Origin: Desulfoluna sp.
GTDB lineage: Bacteria > Desulfobacterota > Desulfobacteria > Desulfobacterales > Desulfolunaceae
Length of the DNA: 64,000 bases
Direction of reading: 5' to 3'
NCBI RefSeq assembly: GCF_030145185.1
Contig: NZ_JAQYWB010000002.1
Location: forward strand, 1-64,000
Shown: positions 8,833-18,500 of the stretch, piece by piece
Position numbering within the stretch: the first letter of the stretch is position 1
How the letters are laid out: every line of letters begins with the position of its first letter
Made by a program: the position numbers and the translations under genes
Notes under the pieces: generated by a model
Told to the model about the DNA's origin: nothing
Databases searched by the model: none
What the model saw: only the letters and a program-made list of their open reading frames with translations

Positions 8833-8910
8833 TCAGCAAACACCCCAGGCGCAAGTAAAAAACCAGAAAAACCAGAAAAATGCGTTTGTGTGGGTGATAG
8901 ATCGTTTCAT
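8833..8910 (-). CDS. Aromatic amino acid attenuator leader peptide (25 aa)
   Basis: An ATG at 8910 opens a 25-codon frame ending in TGA at 8833. It contains six Phe and three Trp codons, including the uninterrupted run FFWFFWFF at residues 11-18 and a further Trp at 22. This composition is what Phe/Trp attenuation leaders look like (compare pheL and trpL in enterobacteria), and a strong terminator follows 30 bases later. When charged tRNA-Phe or tRNA-Trp is scarce, ribosomes would stall on the run and let transcription continue into the aldolase gene. A possible competing pairing is GCCTG of codons 21-22 with CAGGC of the terminator's 5' arm; it is short, so the antiterminator is not firmly identified. 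No good ribosome binding site is visible; the likely transcription start is close to the ATG. Confidence 0.8.
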   Translation of the reverse strand: MKRSITHTNAFFWFFWFFTCAWGVC

Positions 8911-8918
8911 GGGCCAAA

Positions 8919-8948
8919 GTGTTACCAGAACACCTCACCTTTTGTCAA
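8919..8948 (-). promoter_or_regulatory. Promoter of the leader-aldolase unit
   Basis: Reverse-strand TTGACA (8948-8943), 17-18 base spacer and GTAACA/TAACAC (8925-8919). It would start transcription almost at the leader ATG, implying a nearly leaderless message unless another promoter is used. Confidence 0.6.
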
Positions 8949-9030
8949 GAAGGCACCCTCACAATCAACCTGTGCGAACAGAAATAGGGGCTGTTTATGT
9001 AAAAAATAACTATTTAGACCATGAACAACA

Positions 9031-9216
9031 GCCTCCGGCGGCAAGGTGTGCCACCTTGAAAGCAGGTTGCGAATGCTTTTTGCCACTCGTTCCTCGGGTC
9101 AAATCACATTCGCATTTGTATCGAGAGCTACCAGGTATTATTTTTTAAGACCTGTTTGTTAAACCCATCCCATAAAAATTGGCAAAAGTTTGGCCCCCGG
9201 CAGGGCCGCCGGAGGC
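9031..9216. repeat. Dispersed repeats: family A left-end copy followed by family B copy
   Basis: 9031-9125 runs GCCTCCGGCGGCAAGGTGTG...GCGAATGC...CACATTCGC. 9150-9216 runs AAGACCTGTTTGTTAAAC to TTTGGCCCCCGGCAGGGCCG and CCGGAGGC. The same A-B succession occurs at 4610-4803. Confidence 0.8.
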
Positions 9217-9253
9217 CTACAATAATATCTTCTTTCCTGGCCCGACATGGCCC

Positions 9254-10072
9254 TTACTTGTTGTTTCCGAAACGCCCCACCGAACCCGCCAACTTCGCGA
9301 TACGGCCAAAAAAGCCTCGTCGAAAAGCCACCATCAGATAAAGGTTGCCGGGAGCCCCGCCCCCTTTGCCCTCTTTTCCCATACCGGTCAGACGAATCTT
9401 CTGACCCTCCCGAACACCGGGAGGAATTTTCACGACCAGCTTCTTCCCGCGGGCTTTGTGAAAATAGGCAAAGGGTCCGCCCGAAGCGGCCAGCTCTTTT
9501 TCAATGGCAATGGTGTCCAGCACATCCCCCCCTTTTTTCGGCCCTCTGGAGAGGAGCGAACCTAGCAGGGAGGTTGCCTGACCCCCGAGGAAGCCACCCC
9601 CGGATTTTTTTCCTTCCACGGAAGGCCGGGATGCACCGCCGGAAGACTTAAAAAAGGCCCCCTTCATGGAAAAACCAGGCCGTGAGACGTTAAAAGTTTT
9701 CCAGCCATTGCCATAAAACTCTTTGAAGATGGCATCGCCCCCACGGAAGCCGAAATCCTTGGCCAGCTCCTCAAAAATAGCGTGGATATCCGACCCATTA
9801 AAAATATCCTGATCGGTGTAGTCCTGTCGAAATCGATGGGTCGCGTCGGCGCCGAAGGAACTCTGCATCGCATCGTAGTTGCGCCTTTTCTCCGGATCGG
9901 AGAGGACGGCATAGGCTTCGTTCACAGCCTTCATCTTATCCGCTGCATCGGGGTGGGTCCGGTTGCGGTCGGGGTGATGAATCAATGCGAGCTTTCGGTA
10001 GGCATCGCGGATGGTGGTCGCATCGGCGTCTTTGGAGACGTCCAGAGTGGCGTAGTAATCGGTCTGTTCCAT
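9254..10072 (-). CDS. DnaJ-class J-domain co-chaperone
   Basis: 272 residues. Residues about 4-68 are a J domain with the invariant HPD (IHHPDRNRTHPDAADKMKAVNEAYAVLSD), which stimulates DnaK ATPase. The middle (about 95-190) is Gly/Phe- and Lys-rich with no zinc-finger CxxCxGxG repeats, so it is not a type I DnaJ. The last 80 residues (KKLVVKIPPGVREGQKIRLTGMGKEGKGGGAPGNLYLMV) match the C-terminal substrate-binding beta domain of DnaJ/CbpA proteins. The ATG at 10072 was chosen because the longer frame overlaps the end of the upstream membrane-protein gene and adds residues not typical of J domains. It probably shares a transcript with that gene. Confidence 0.85.
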   Translation of the reverse strand: MEQTDYYATLDVSKDADATTIRDAYRKLALIHHPDRNRTHPDAADKMKAVNEAYAVLSDPEKRRNYDAMQSSFGADATHRFRQDYTDQDIFNGSDIHAIFEELAKDFGFRGGDAIFKEFYGNGWKTFNVSRPGFSMKGAFFKSSGGASRPSVEGKKSGGGFLGGQATSLLGSLLSRGPKKGGDVLDTIAIEKELAASGGPFAYFHKARGKKLVVKIPPGVREGQKIRLTGMGKEGKGGGAPGNLYLMVAFRRGFFGRIAKLAGSVGRFGNNK

Positions 10073-10094
10073 GAACCTGCTTATCAAGAGTGTC

Positions 10095-10859
10095 TTATTG
10101 GGAGATGCGTTCTTCCACATTCACGAACGCAGGGAGCACCTTCTCTTCTATAATATCGCCTTCAATCTGCTTGAGGCTCTCATCGGCCACCAGCACCTTG
10201 CCCTCTTCGTTGATCACTGTATTGTTTTCGAGAATAATCAGTCCGGTCTTCTCCATTACCCGGTTCCGATAGTTCCACCGCTGCTCCATCTGATACTTCT
10301 GAAGCTTGAATTTCCAGAAGAGCCAGAAGAGAAGAAAGATCAGGGTCCCCACCACAAGGGCACCCAGGCCGACAAATAAGTAATACGCGGTGCGCTCGCC
10401 CACATGCCCGATGGTCGCCAGGATCACGTCGAGTTTGAAGAGCGCCACGGAACCCAGGCCCAGAATAAAAATACCTGCCAGGGCCGGAAGCTGATGGATC
10501 ACGGAGACAAAACTCTGAAAGGTCCGCCCGAGATTCCGGCGTCGTCCCCCTTCTCCTTCGGACTCCGCCTCATCGCCGAGGTCACCCTCCGGGGTGTTAC
10601 CGAAGAGATAAAAATTGAACCCGATCACCACGAGGCCAATAAGAAAGACCATCACCAGGGGAGAGATAAACGAGACGAAAAAGTATTGTTTCCAGGGAAA
10701 GGGGCCACTTTCCGGGCCGATAGAGCCAATGAAATGCGCCACAAAGATGACGAATTCAATGCCTGAGAGAAGAATAAAGAAGGTATTGAAATACTCTTTT
10801 ATTTCTTCCGCATCAAAGAGTGAGGCCACCCCGATGCGGTTTCTGTTTTCTGATTCCAT
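10095..10859 (-). CDS. Inner-membrane protein of unknown function, upstream of the J-domain gene
   Basis: 254 residues, not assigned to a family. It shows about four hydrophobic segments (near residues 25-45, 62-85, 128-150 and 160-185), an acidic/basic loop (GDLGDEAESEGEGGRRRN, near 95-112) and a soluble C-terminal tail of about 65 residues (LIILENNTVINEEGKVLVADESL). It ends 22 bases before the start of the J-domain gene in the same direction, suggesting one transcript and perhaps a membrane-linked role for the co-chaperone. That link is inference from position only. Confidence 0.7.
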   Translation of the reverse strand: MESENRNRIGVASLFDAEEIKEYFNTFFILLSGIEFVIFVAHFIGSIGPESGPFPWKQYFFVSFISPLVMVFLIGLVVIGFNFYLFGNTPEGDLGDEAESEGEGGRRRNLGRTFQSFVSVIHQLPALAGIFILGLGSVALFKLDVILATIGHVGERTAYYLFVGLGALVVGTLIFLLFWLFWKFKLQKYQMEQRWNYRNRVMEKTGLIILENNTVINEEGKVLVADESLKQIEGDIIEEKVLPAFVNVEERISQ

Positions 10860-11334
10860 GTAAACAACCCCGTGATTCTGAGCGCCAATAATGATGCGTT
10901 TATAAAAGTCGACGTTAAAAATCGCCTCGCAACACCACCCGCCTCAGCTGTTACAGTTCGTCACAACATGTTGAGCGTCGGTATGGCTTGATCCATATTT
11001 CTGCGAGGCCATCAATAAAGGGCTCCGTAAAAAGCCGGGCAGCGGTGTTTCTCTACCCTGTGGCGGGTTGTTACGCACTCGCTATGCATGATGCAGGACG
11101 AAGCGCGCCATGGCCTTACATAACGACGACCGCCTACAATACCAAGCCTTACATGATACTGAAACGCCCCCCTCTTGTCAAATCTAAGAAGCAAGTGACT
11201 GTGGGTATCCATGCCCGGTTTCAGGTGGTTAGGCAAACCCTCATCAGGTAAACACAGAAGGGATGCGTTCATATCAAATTAAGTATACCACGGGTGCTCT
11301 GACAAGGCCCGATTTTTTCAACTCAGGCCCCCTC
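10860..11334. other. Gene-free stretch between uvrA and the membrane protein
   Basis: About 475 bases with no convincing frame, no family A or B repeat and no clear terminator. A short palindrome CAACATGTTG lies at 10964-10973. Base composition is lower in GC than the neighbouring genes. Nothing further could be identified; it may be the remnant of a lost gene. Confidence 0.5.
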
Positions 11335-14238
11335 TTAATTGGCCAGTTTCTTCAACCCGCCCACATGGAGCATATCGGCCAGAAAGGGGGCGGTGTGGCC
11401 CTTCCCGGAAGCGGCCACCTGCTCAGGGGATCCCTCCACCACCACGTGGCCGCCCCCCTCACCACCGTCAGGACCCATGTCGATGATCCAGTCGGCGCTC
11501 TTGATCACATCGAGGTTGTGTTCAATAACTACCACGGTGTTGCCCCCTTCGGTGAGGCGTTGAAGCACCTCAAGGAGCTTGCGCACATCTTCGAAATGGA
11601 GCCCGGTGGTGGGTTCGTCGAGAATATAGAGCGTCCGCCCGGTGCTCCGCTTGGAGAGTTCACGGGCCAGCTTGATGCGCTGGGCCTCCCCACCGGAGAG
11701 GGTGGTGGCCGCCTGCCCCAGCTTGACATACCCCAGCCCCACATCCATCAGGGTGTCAAGAACGGCGGTGATCTTCGGGTGATGCTGAAAAAGCTCCCGA
11801 GCCTGACTCACGGAGAGATCCAGGACGTCACTGATGGAGTGGCCGTTGTACTTAATCTCCAGGGTTGCTTCGTTAAAGCGCTTGCCCCGACAGCTCTCAC
11901 AGGGGACGTAGACATCCGCCAGAAAATGCATCTCCACTTTAAGAAAACCGTCCCCGCAACAGGTCTCGCAACGCCCGCCTTTCACGTTGAAGGAATAGCG
12001 CCCCTTTTTGTAACCCCGGGCCTGGGACTCGGGGAGCATGGCAAAAAGATCCCGGATGTGATCGAACACCTTGGTGTAGGTGGCCGGATTGCTTCGCGGG
12101 GTGCGGCCGATGGGCCGCTGGTCGATGTTGATCACCTTGTCGAGATGCTCCAACCCCTGGATCGCCTTGTGACGGCCCACCTGCAGAGTGCCGCCATTGA
12201 GGTGCCGAGAAAGCGCCGGATAGAGAATCTGATTGACCAGGGTCGATTTTCCGGCCCCGGAGACCCCCGTCACTGCCACAAAAAGCTCCAGAGGAATCGC
12301 CACGTCATCCCCTTTGAGGTTATTCTCCACAGCGCCCGTCACCACTACCTTTGGGTGGCCCTTCTTTTTGGCGACACGCCGGGTTTCCGGCACCTCAATG
12401 GCCCGTCGCCCCGCCAGATAATCGCCGGTGAGGGAATTTTTCTGCTTCATGAGAGAGGCCGGGGGCCCCTCGGCCACCACCTGGCCCCCTAAATGCCCGG
12501 CACCAGGGCCCATGTCCACCACCCAGTCCGCACATTCGATGGTCTCCTGATCGTGCTCCACCACAATGAGGCTGTTGCCGATGTCCCGCAGGTGACAAAG
12601 AGTTTTCAATAATTTGACGTTGTCCCGCTGGTGCAGTCCGATGGAGGGCTCGTCGAGAATGTAGAGCACCCCGGTGAGCTCAGAGCCCACCTGGGAGGCG
12701 AGACGGATCCGCTGGGACTCCCCACCGGAAAGGGTGGGGCCGCTGCGATCCAGGGTGAGATAATCGAGCCCCACGTTCACCAGAAACCCGAGGCGATCCC
12801 CGATCTCCTTGACGAGCTCTTCGGCGATCACCTTCCGATTGCCGGAGAGATCCAGCTCCCGGACAAACCGATACGCCTGGGTAATGGTCATGGCCGTGAC
12901 GTCGATGATAGAGACCCCATCGATGAGAATCTTCAACACCTCGGGCTTGAGGCGTTTGCCTTTGCAGCTTCGGCACTGCTTGGAGCTCATGAACGAGGCG
13001 TACCACTTCTTGCGGCGCTCGGAGTGGCTCTGGTGATACCGCCGCATCATCTCGTGGACCAGCCCCTCAAAGGAGGTGGTCACCTCGCCCTTCACGGACT
13101 TGGAATTCCAGTCCACCACCAGGGTGCGCCCATCGGAACCGAAGAGAACAATCTCCTTCATCCAAGCGGCCATGGACTCCCAGGGGGTGTCAAAATCAAT
13201 ACCCCACTGCTCCTCCATGGCCACCAGCTGGCTCATGCCCCAGCCGCCGGTCCCCAGGTCCTCCTCCTTGAGAAAATAATTTTTCCACGGCACCACAGCC
13301 CCTTGACGGATGGTGAGGGAGGCGTCAGGCACGATCTTCTCCTCGTCCATGAGGAGGTGAGTGCCGATGCCGTTGCACTCAGGGCACATGCCCAAGGGGG
13401 AGTTGAAAGAGAAAAGGGAAGGCTCGGGCTCGGGATAGGCAATGCCGCAACAGGAGCGCGCCTCGCTCATGCGGATGTCTTCGCGCCCCAGCACATGAAT
13501 GATGATCTCACCGCTGCCGCTCGCAAGCGCCGTCTCCACCGAATCGGTGAGCCGCTTGCGAAAGACGTCGCCGGCCTTGATGGCGAGCCGATCCACCACC
13601 ACCTCGATCTTGTGCTTTTTATTTTTGGCCAGCCCGAGGACGTCTTCCAGCTCATGGACCACCCCGTCAATCCGCACCCGGCCGAAGCCGTCGTTTCTCA
13701 GGGTCTCAAAAAGGTCCTTGTGCTCCCCTTTTCGGTTCTCCACCAAAGGGGCCAGGATGAGAATTTTCGTGGCCGGCGGCAGCTCCAGGATCTGGCGCAC
13801 CATGGACTCGGCATCCCCCCGCCCCACCTTTTTTCCGCATGTGATGCAGTGCTGCTCCCCCACCCGGGCAAAAAGCACGCGCAGGTAATCGTAAATCTCG
13901 GTGATCGTCCCCACCGTGGACCGCGGGTTCTTGCTCGCCGCCTTCTGCTCGATGGAGATGGTGGGCGAAAGCCCTCGAATGGTCTCGTACTTCGGCTTCT
14001 CCATCTGCCCGATGAACTGACGCGCATACGCGGAGAGAGACTCCACATACCGCCGCTGCCCCTCGGCATAAATCGTGTCAAAGGCCAGGCTCGACTTGCC
14101 CGACCCGGAAACCCCGGTCACCACCACCAGCTTCTTCTTGGGAATCGCGATATCTATATTCTTGAGGTTGTGCTCCCGCGCGCCCTTCACAAGCACCGCG
14201 TCAAGCTCCACACCCTTGGTATCCATCTTCTCGTCCAT
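11335..14238 (-). CDS. uvrA: Excinuclease ABC subunit A
   Basis: 967 residues, normal length. UvrA is the DNA damage-sensing ATPase of nucleotide excision repair; it loads UvrB on lesions in the cytoplasm. Two ABC ATPase modules are visible: Walker [15 protein letters not shown] near residue 40 and [14 protein letters not shown] near 660, signatures [14 protein letters not shown] and [15 protein letters not shown], and Walker [11 protein letters not shown] and [10 protein letters not shown]. Zinc-binding cysteines are visible, clearest in the second module ([16 protein letters not shown]...[10 protein letters not shown]). The start region with GGTGGTGA upstream and the [20 protein letters not shown] motif fit the family. 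It stands alone; uvrB and uvrC are not in the window. Confidence 0.97.
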   Translation of the reverse strand: MDEKMDTKGVELDAVLVKGAREHNLKNIDIAIPKKKLVVVTGVSGSGKSSLAFDTIYAEGQRRYVESLSAYARQFIGQMEKPKYETIRGLSPTISIEQKAASKNPRSTVGTITEIYDYLRVLFARVGEQHCITCGKKVGRGDAESMVRQILELPPATKILILAPLVENRKGEHKDLFETLRNDGFGRVRIDGVVHELEDVLGLAKNKKHKIEVVVDRLAIKAGDVFRKRLTDSVETALASGSGEIIIHVLGREDIRMSEARSCCGIAYPEPEPSLFSFNSPLGMCPECNGIGTHLLMDEEKIVPDASLTIRQGAVVPWKNYFLKEEDLGTGGWGMSQLVAMEEQWGIDFDTPWESMAAWMKEIVLFGSDGRTLVVDWNSKSVKGEVTTSFEGLVHEMMRRYHQSHSERRKKWYASFMSSKQCRSCKGKRLKPEVLKILIDGVSIIDVTAMTITQAYRFVRELDLSGNRKVIAEELVKEIGDRLGFLVNVGLDYLTLDRSGPTLSGGESQRIRLASQVGSELTGVLYILDEPSIGLHQRDNVKLLKTLCHLRDIGNSLIVVEHDQETIECADWVVDMGPGAGHLGGQVVAEGPPASLMKQKNSLTGDYLAGRRAIEVPETRRVAKKKGHPKVVVTGAVENNLKGDDVAIPLELFVAVTGVSGAGKSTLVNQILYPALSRHLNGGTLQVGRHKAIQGLEHLDKVINIDQRPIGRTPRSNPATYTKVFDHIRDLFAMLPESQARGYKKGRYSFNVKGGRCETCCGDGFLKVEMHFLADVYVPCESCRGKRFNEATLEIKYNGHSISDVLDLSVSQARELFQHHPKITAVLDTLMDVGLGYVKLGQAATTLSGGEAQRIKLARELSKRSTGRTLYILDEPTTGLHFEDVRKLLEVLQRLTEGGNTVVVIEHNLDVIKSADWIIDMGPDGGEGGGHVVVEGSPEQVAASGKGHTAPFLADMLHVGGLKKLAN

Positions 14239-14284
14239 CTTTTGTCACCACCTTCCAAACTATAAAACAACGAAAACCAAAAAC

Positions 14285-14366
14285 GCCTCCGGCGGCGAGG
14301 TGTGCCACCTCGAAAGCGGGTTGCGAATGCTCCCGGCCTTCGTGCCTCAGGCCGATCACATTCGCT
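14285..14366. repeat. Dispersed intergenic repeat, family A (left-end type)
   Basis: GCCTCCGGCGGCGAGGTGTG, CCACCTCGAAAGCGGGTTGC and GAATGC, then a variable segment with TTCGTGCCTCAGG and a closing CACATTCGC. It lies just upstream of the uvrA start and encodes nothing credible. Confidence 0.8.
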
Positions 14367-14668
14367 GACGGGCTGCGCCCGTGGCATAGGATGACGGCTC
14401 TGTTGAGGCTCCGCCTTTACCCTGACTTATCGCTGGTATTTTCAAACCAAAAACAAAGGGGCTTCACAATGCGCATATGCATCCTGAAACCCCTACAAAG
14501 TGGTACCTTAACCGGCACTTGTCAAGGCGATGACCCTGACAAACAATCGCTGCGTTTTTCCTGCATTGCCGATCCTTTGCGCCTAAAGGCCCGAGGCTCA
14601 TCGCCCATGCTGCCCACCTTTTTTTCTACCGGAAACCGAAATGCCATTCGGGCCAGTGGAACCCTCCG
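14367..14668. other. Gene-free stretch with two inverted repeats downstream of brnA
   Basis: No gene seen. It holds an imperfect hairpin with arms AGGGGCTTCACAATGC and GCATCCTGAAACCCCT (about 14456-14498) and a second inverted repeat TTGTCAAGG...CCCTGACAA (14519-14542). The first could end brnTA transcription on the reverse strand, but no T-run follows, so this is uncertain. Confidence 0.4.
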
Positions 14669-14929
14669 TCACAAATGATCCCCATAGCCGCTCAACTCTT
14701 CCCGGATCACCTCTCGAAGCCGCGACTCTGTCAACGGGACGTCGGCGAGAGCCACCTCTTTTCGTAAGGCGTTGTTAATCAGGGTCTGATACCCCTGACC
14801 TGACGATTCCGCCTTTGCCCTGAACGCATCAAGGATGTCATTATCGAGGTAGATGGTAATCCGAGTCTTACCGGGTTGCTGGACAACAGTCCCCCTCTTC
14901 CCCTTTGAAAAATCATACTCCTTTTCCAT
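14669..14929 (-). CDS. brnA: BrnA-family antitoxin
   Basis: 86 residues. The N-terminal half is charged and unstructured-looking (MEKEYDFSKGKRGTVVQQPGK). The C-terminal half is a ribbon-helix-helix (KTRITIYLDNDILDAFRAKAESSGQGYQTLINNALRKEV), as in BrnA antitoxins, which neutralise BrnT and repress the shared promoter as a BrnTA complex. It follows and overlaps the BrnT frame by 17 bases and has its own GGAG site before the ATG at 14929. The pairing with BrnT makes the call secure. Confidence 0.88.
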   Translation of the reverse strand: MEKEYDFSKGKRGTVVQQPGKTRITIYLDNDILDAFRAKAESSGQGYQTLINNALRKEVALADVPLTESRLREVIREELSGYGDHL

Positions 14930-15185
14930 AACTCCTCCTCTCGCGTTTTGTCGCTTTTCGAGCAGAAACAATACGGAGACACTCACCCCGATACATATAC
15001 ACGACAACCACCAAGACTCCCGTCATCCCCATCCCGAGGGTCACATACCGTTTTTCTCCGGAATAAACCTGCTCTTCCAACGTCAAACCATGGGTATCCC
15101 ACAATGCGGCCTCAGCATCGGAAAACCAAATACGGTGCTTGATCCAATTCGATGCTGCCTTATCTGGGTCCCATGTGATTTCCAT
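14913..15185 (-). CDS. brnT: BrnT-family ribonuclease toxin
   Basis: 90 residues. It matches the BrnT family: N-terminal ITWDPDKAASNWIKH (family pattern WDxxKxxxNxxKH), the FSDAEAALWD segment, a central beta hairpin, and the C-terminal LRIVSARKATKRERRSY pattern. BrnT is a RelE-fold ribonuclease that arrests translation; BrnA inhibits it. It is the first gene of the type II toxin-antitoxin operon, which is the usual order for this family. The start at ATG 15185 lies only about ten bases from a -10 element. Confidence 0.9.
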   Translation of the reverse strand: MEITWDPDKAASNWIKHRIWFSDAEAALWDTHGLTLEEQVYSGEKRYVTLGMGMTGVLVVVVYMYRGECLRIVSARKATKRERRSYGKGV

Positions 15186-15192
15186 GGGTTAT

Positions 15193-15210
15193 ATTATACA
15201 TATATTGTAT
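15193..15210 (-). promoter_or_regulatory. brnTA promoter and probable operator
   Basis: Reverse-strand consensus -10 TATAAT (15198-15193) overlaps an inverted repeat with arms ATACA and TGTAT around TATAT (15196-15210). Such a palindrome over the -10 fits autorepression by BrnTA. The -35 is weak. Confidence 0.55.
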
Positions 15211-15311
15211 GCACGAATAAAGAGATGGATACGATTTGTTGGGTTAATACACCACGCTGAATGAACGCTTAAGGTGTAGGACCTGAGTAACCATTCAGCT
15301 CATGAACAAGG

Positions 15312-15521
15312 GCCTCCGACGGCAAGGTGTGCCGCCGGAGATATCCCTATTAAAATCAACGGAGGAGTTGGATTCTGACCACCGACAGCTCATGCCATTG
15401 CGACGCACAGTGCGTTTCCTTGCACGTCACGCGAATGCGGACGCATTTCAGCCTGGAATCACGACGTCTGATGCGCATTCGCAAACCCGCTTTCGAGGTG
15501 GCCCACCTCGCCGCCGGAGGC
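15312..15521. repeat. Dispersed intergenic repeat, family A (full-length copy)
   Basis: GCCTCCGACGGCAAGGTGTG at the left; a GTCACGCGAATGCGGACGCA module; GCGCATTCGCAAACCCGCTT; and GCCCACCTCGCCGCCGGAGGC at the right. It separates brnTA from the metH stop codon. Confidence 0.85.
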
Positions 15522-15534
15522 ACGTTTTTCGTCC

Positions 15535-18500
15535 TTAAAAGTACTTCACCTCCGGGTGAAAGCAGACAATCGCCGCCGTGGAGCTGGTGGGGTAGAAGCC
15601 GCCGGCGTCGGTGAGGGTGGCGCCCAGGCTTTCACCGCGGAGGAGGCCAAAAATCTGGCGGTTGGCTTCGATGTTGACGCCGGGATAGCCGGGGCTGAAG
15701 CGTTTGCCGGTGCCGTTGGAGAACCCAGCCATTTTTTTGGCCCGATCATTGAGGCAGGTGGCGAAGTCTTCGGCCACGCGGTCGGCCACTCCCTGAAGCA
15801 GGTGGGCCGCAGCCGACTCATTTTCTTTCTGAAAGGCATCCACCTGTTGGGCGGACGGCAGACCGGCAGTGGCCATCTGAAAACCCACCACGTCGGTGAT
15901 GCCGTCTGTGGCAGGTCGGAAGTAACGGGCGAGGCTCACCTTTTTTCCTTTGAGGGCCATGATCGGCATGGGAATGCGGCAGAGCTCCACGCCATGGGCG
16001 TCGGGGTCGAGGACGACGAGATCGTCGCCATCGCTGTTGCAGGGGTAGAGAGCCACGCGTCCTTTGGGCACGACCCAACCGTTGTCCTCGGCGTCTTTGA
16101 GCCACACATCGATCTCGGCGTTGGCGGCTTCGTCGGTGAGGCCCCGTTCCAGGCGCTTCAGGCGGCTCCCTTCGCGCCAGTTCAGGGCGAGGAGGGCTTT
16201 TCGATTCAGGGGAAGGGCCTCCACTTTGGGCGAAAAGGTCATGGTGCCGTGACAGATGGAATCGGTGAGCCCGTCAAAGGAGATCTCCAGGGCCGGAAGG
16301 GCCGCCGGATCCACCCCGGTTTTTTTACCGATGGCTGCTTTCAACGCCTCGCCGTTCGCGGCGATAAAGGCGTCTCGATTCCGTCCGCAAAGGTTCTCCA
16401 TCACGTTGACGCAGGTCATGGACGAATCACAATAGAAGACGTCGGACCGCATGGTCTCAGGATTCTCATCCCCGGCCATGGCCACGGCAGCCCCATGTTT
16501 CATGTTTACCGGAGCCCCCCCGATGAGAATGGGAATCTCCAGGTTTTCTGCCTTGGCCATGGCGGCCACGGTGATCATATGACCGGCTGTCTGAACGAGC
16601 AGGGAGCTCATGCCAATGGCGTCGGCATTTTCCCGTTTGGCGGTCTCAATAAACTCCGCCAGGGGCACCTGCACGCCCAGGTCGATAACCCGGTAGCCGT
16701 AGTTTTCCAGAAGAGTGCGGGTGAGGTCCTTGCCGATGCTGTGGACATCCTGGAACACAGTGCCCAGCACCAGGGTCCCCTTGTAGGAGACCGCGCCGCC
16801 TTCGGAGGTGCCAAGGACCGCTTCGATATAGGTCATCACCTGCTTCATGACGTCCGCGGACTTCAGCAAATGGGGGAGAGAAACCTCGCCACGGGCGAAC
16901 CGCGCCCCGAGCTCCTCCATAGCCACCATAAGATGGCCGGAGATAAACTCGACGGGTTCGATGGTTTTCAGGGCCTCGGCCGCCTGAACCACCACGGCAT
17001 CCTTGTAGGCAAACTCTGCGCCCCGGACGGTAAGGGTGCCGGGCCGGGCCTCGCGAACCCCGTCCTTGATGCGCTCACACACGGCTTCATCGGCTGACAG
17101 GTCCTCGTAATTTTTTTTCTTCACCTTGCGCAGGCCGCTCTTGGCCGAGGCCACCTCTTCCAGGTCTTCGTAGGCGTCCATATCCCGATTAAGGATAATG
17201 GCAAGGGCCAGCTCATAGTCCGTCTTATCGATGCTCTCCACGGGCACGTAGTGGTTGGGGTTGACGATGGCCGCGTCAAGACCCAGCTTTTTGCCCTCAT
17301 CCAGGAAAACCGAGGTCAGCACCATGCGCATATAGGGTTTCCTGGCCAGGCCGTTGGTGAGGTTGCTCACCCCAATGGTGGTCTTGAGCCCAGGAGCCAG
17401 CGCCTTGATCTTCGGAATCGAATTCAGGGACTCCAGGGCAAAGTTCAGCCCCTCGTCCGACTCGGAACCGATGGGAAAGGCGTTGATGTCGACAAAGAGC
17501 TGTCGGGAAGCGATGTCGTATTTTCCGCACAGATCCACCATGGTCTTGGCGACACGCACTTTTTCGTCTGATTTCTGGGCCGGACCGGTGTCATCGGCAC
17601 ACAAACCAATATAAAGGGGTGAATGAAAGGCCGTGGCCTTGAGAATCTGCTCTGCCTTGCTGATGCCGCCCTCCACACTCTCCATGGAGATGGAGTTGAT
17701 CAGGGGACGTCCGGGATAGGCTTTCACCCCCGCGGCCAGGGCCTCGGGATCAAAGGAGTCGATGCTCATCACGCCCCGGAAGTCACCGGTCATGGCCTGG
17801 ATGACCGCAGGAAGCACCTCAGGCGTTTCAACCACGTTGGAGTCCATGCACACATCAAGGACCGGGGTGCCCAGGTCTTCGATCTGCTCCCGCACCACCT
17901 CGGCCAGGGCGTCCACGTCCATGGGGCCCTCGCTCTCCACGGCGTCCCGCACCTTCTTGGAGCCCCGCACGTTAAGACGCTCGCCGATGCGCAGGAAGGA
18001 ACCCTCTTCAACGACCACGCTGTCCTGGGGGCCGGAGAGACGCAACAGCCCATCGGGATTCCGTTTGGCCGGGGCCACTCCCTTGAGGCGCTGAGAAATC
18101 GCCCGGATATGGTCCGGGCTGGTGCCGCAGCACCCCCCCACCATGGACACCCCGTATTGGGTGACAAATTTTTCCAGTTGATCCGCGAAGAGGTCCGGCC
18201 CCAGCCGGTACACCGTACGCCCGAACTCCGACTCCGGCATGCCCGCGTTGGGAAGCACGGAGATGGGAATATCCTGGGTCTCGGACAGCTTCTTGATGAT
18301 GGGCTCCATGAGGTCCGGCCCGATGGAGCAGTTGATGCCGAACACATCCACCCCACAGGCGGCGATCGTGGTGGAGGCCGCCACGATGTCCGTGTTGAAG
18401 ATCTGCATGCGGGAAAACTCGTTCACCGTTACCTGAGCCATGAGCGGCAGGCGAACACCCTTGGCCGCCATGGCCTTCTTCGCCCCGCTGACGGCGGCTT

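Noticed and set aside
10964-11334. Possible mobile-intron or integron remnant in the uvrA downstream gap
   Set aside because: No reverse transcriptase, integrase or recognisable boundary was found; base composition alone is not enough.
12631-14265. 544-codon open frame on the forward strand opposite uvrA
   Set aside because: High-GC antisense shadow of a certain uvrA gene; His/Pro/Gly-rich nonsense composition and no domain pattern.
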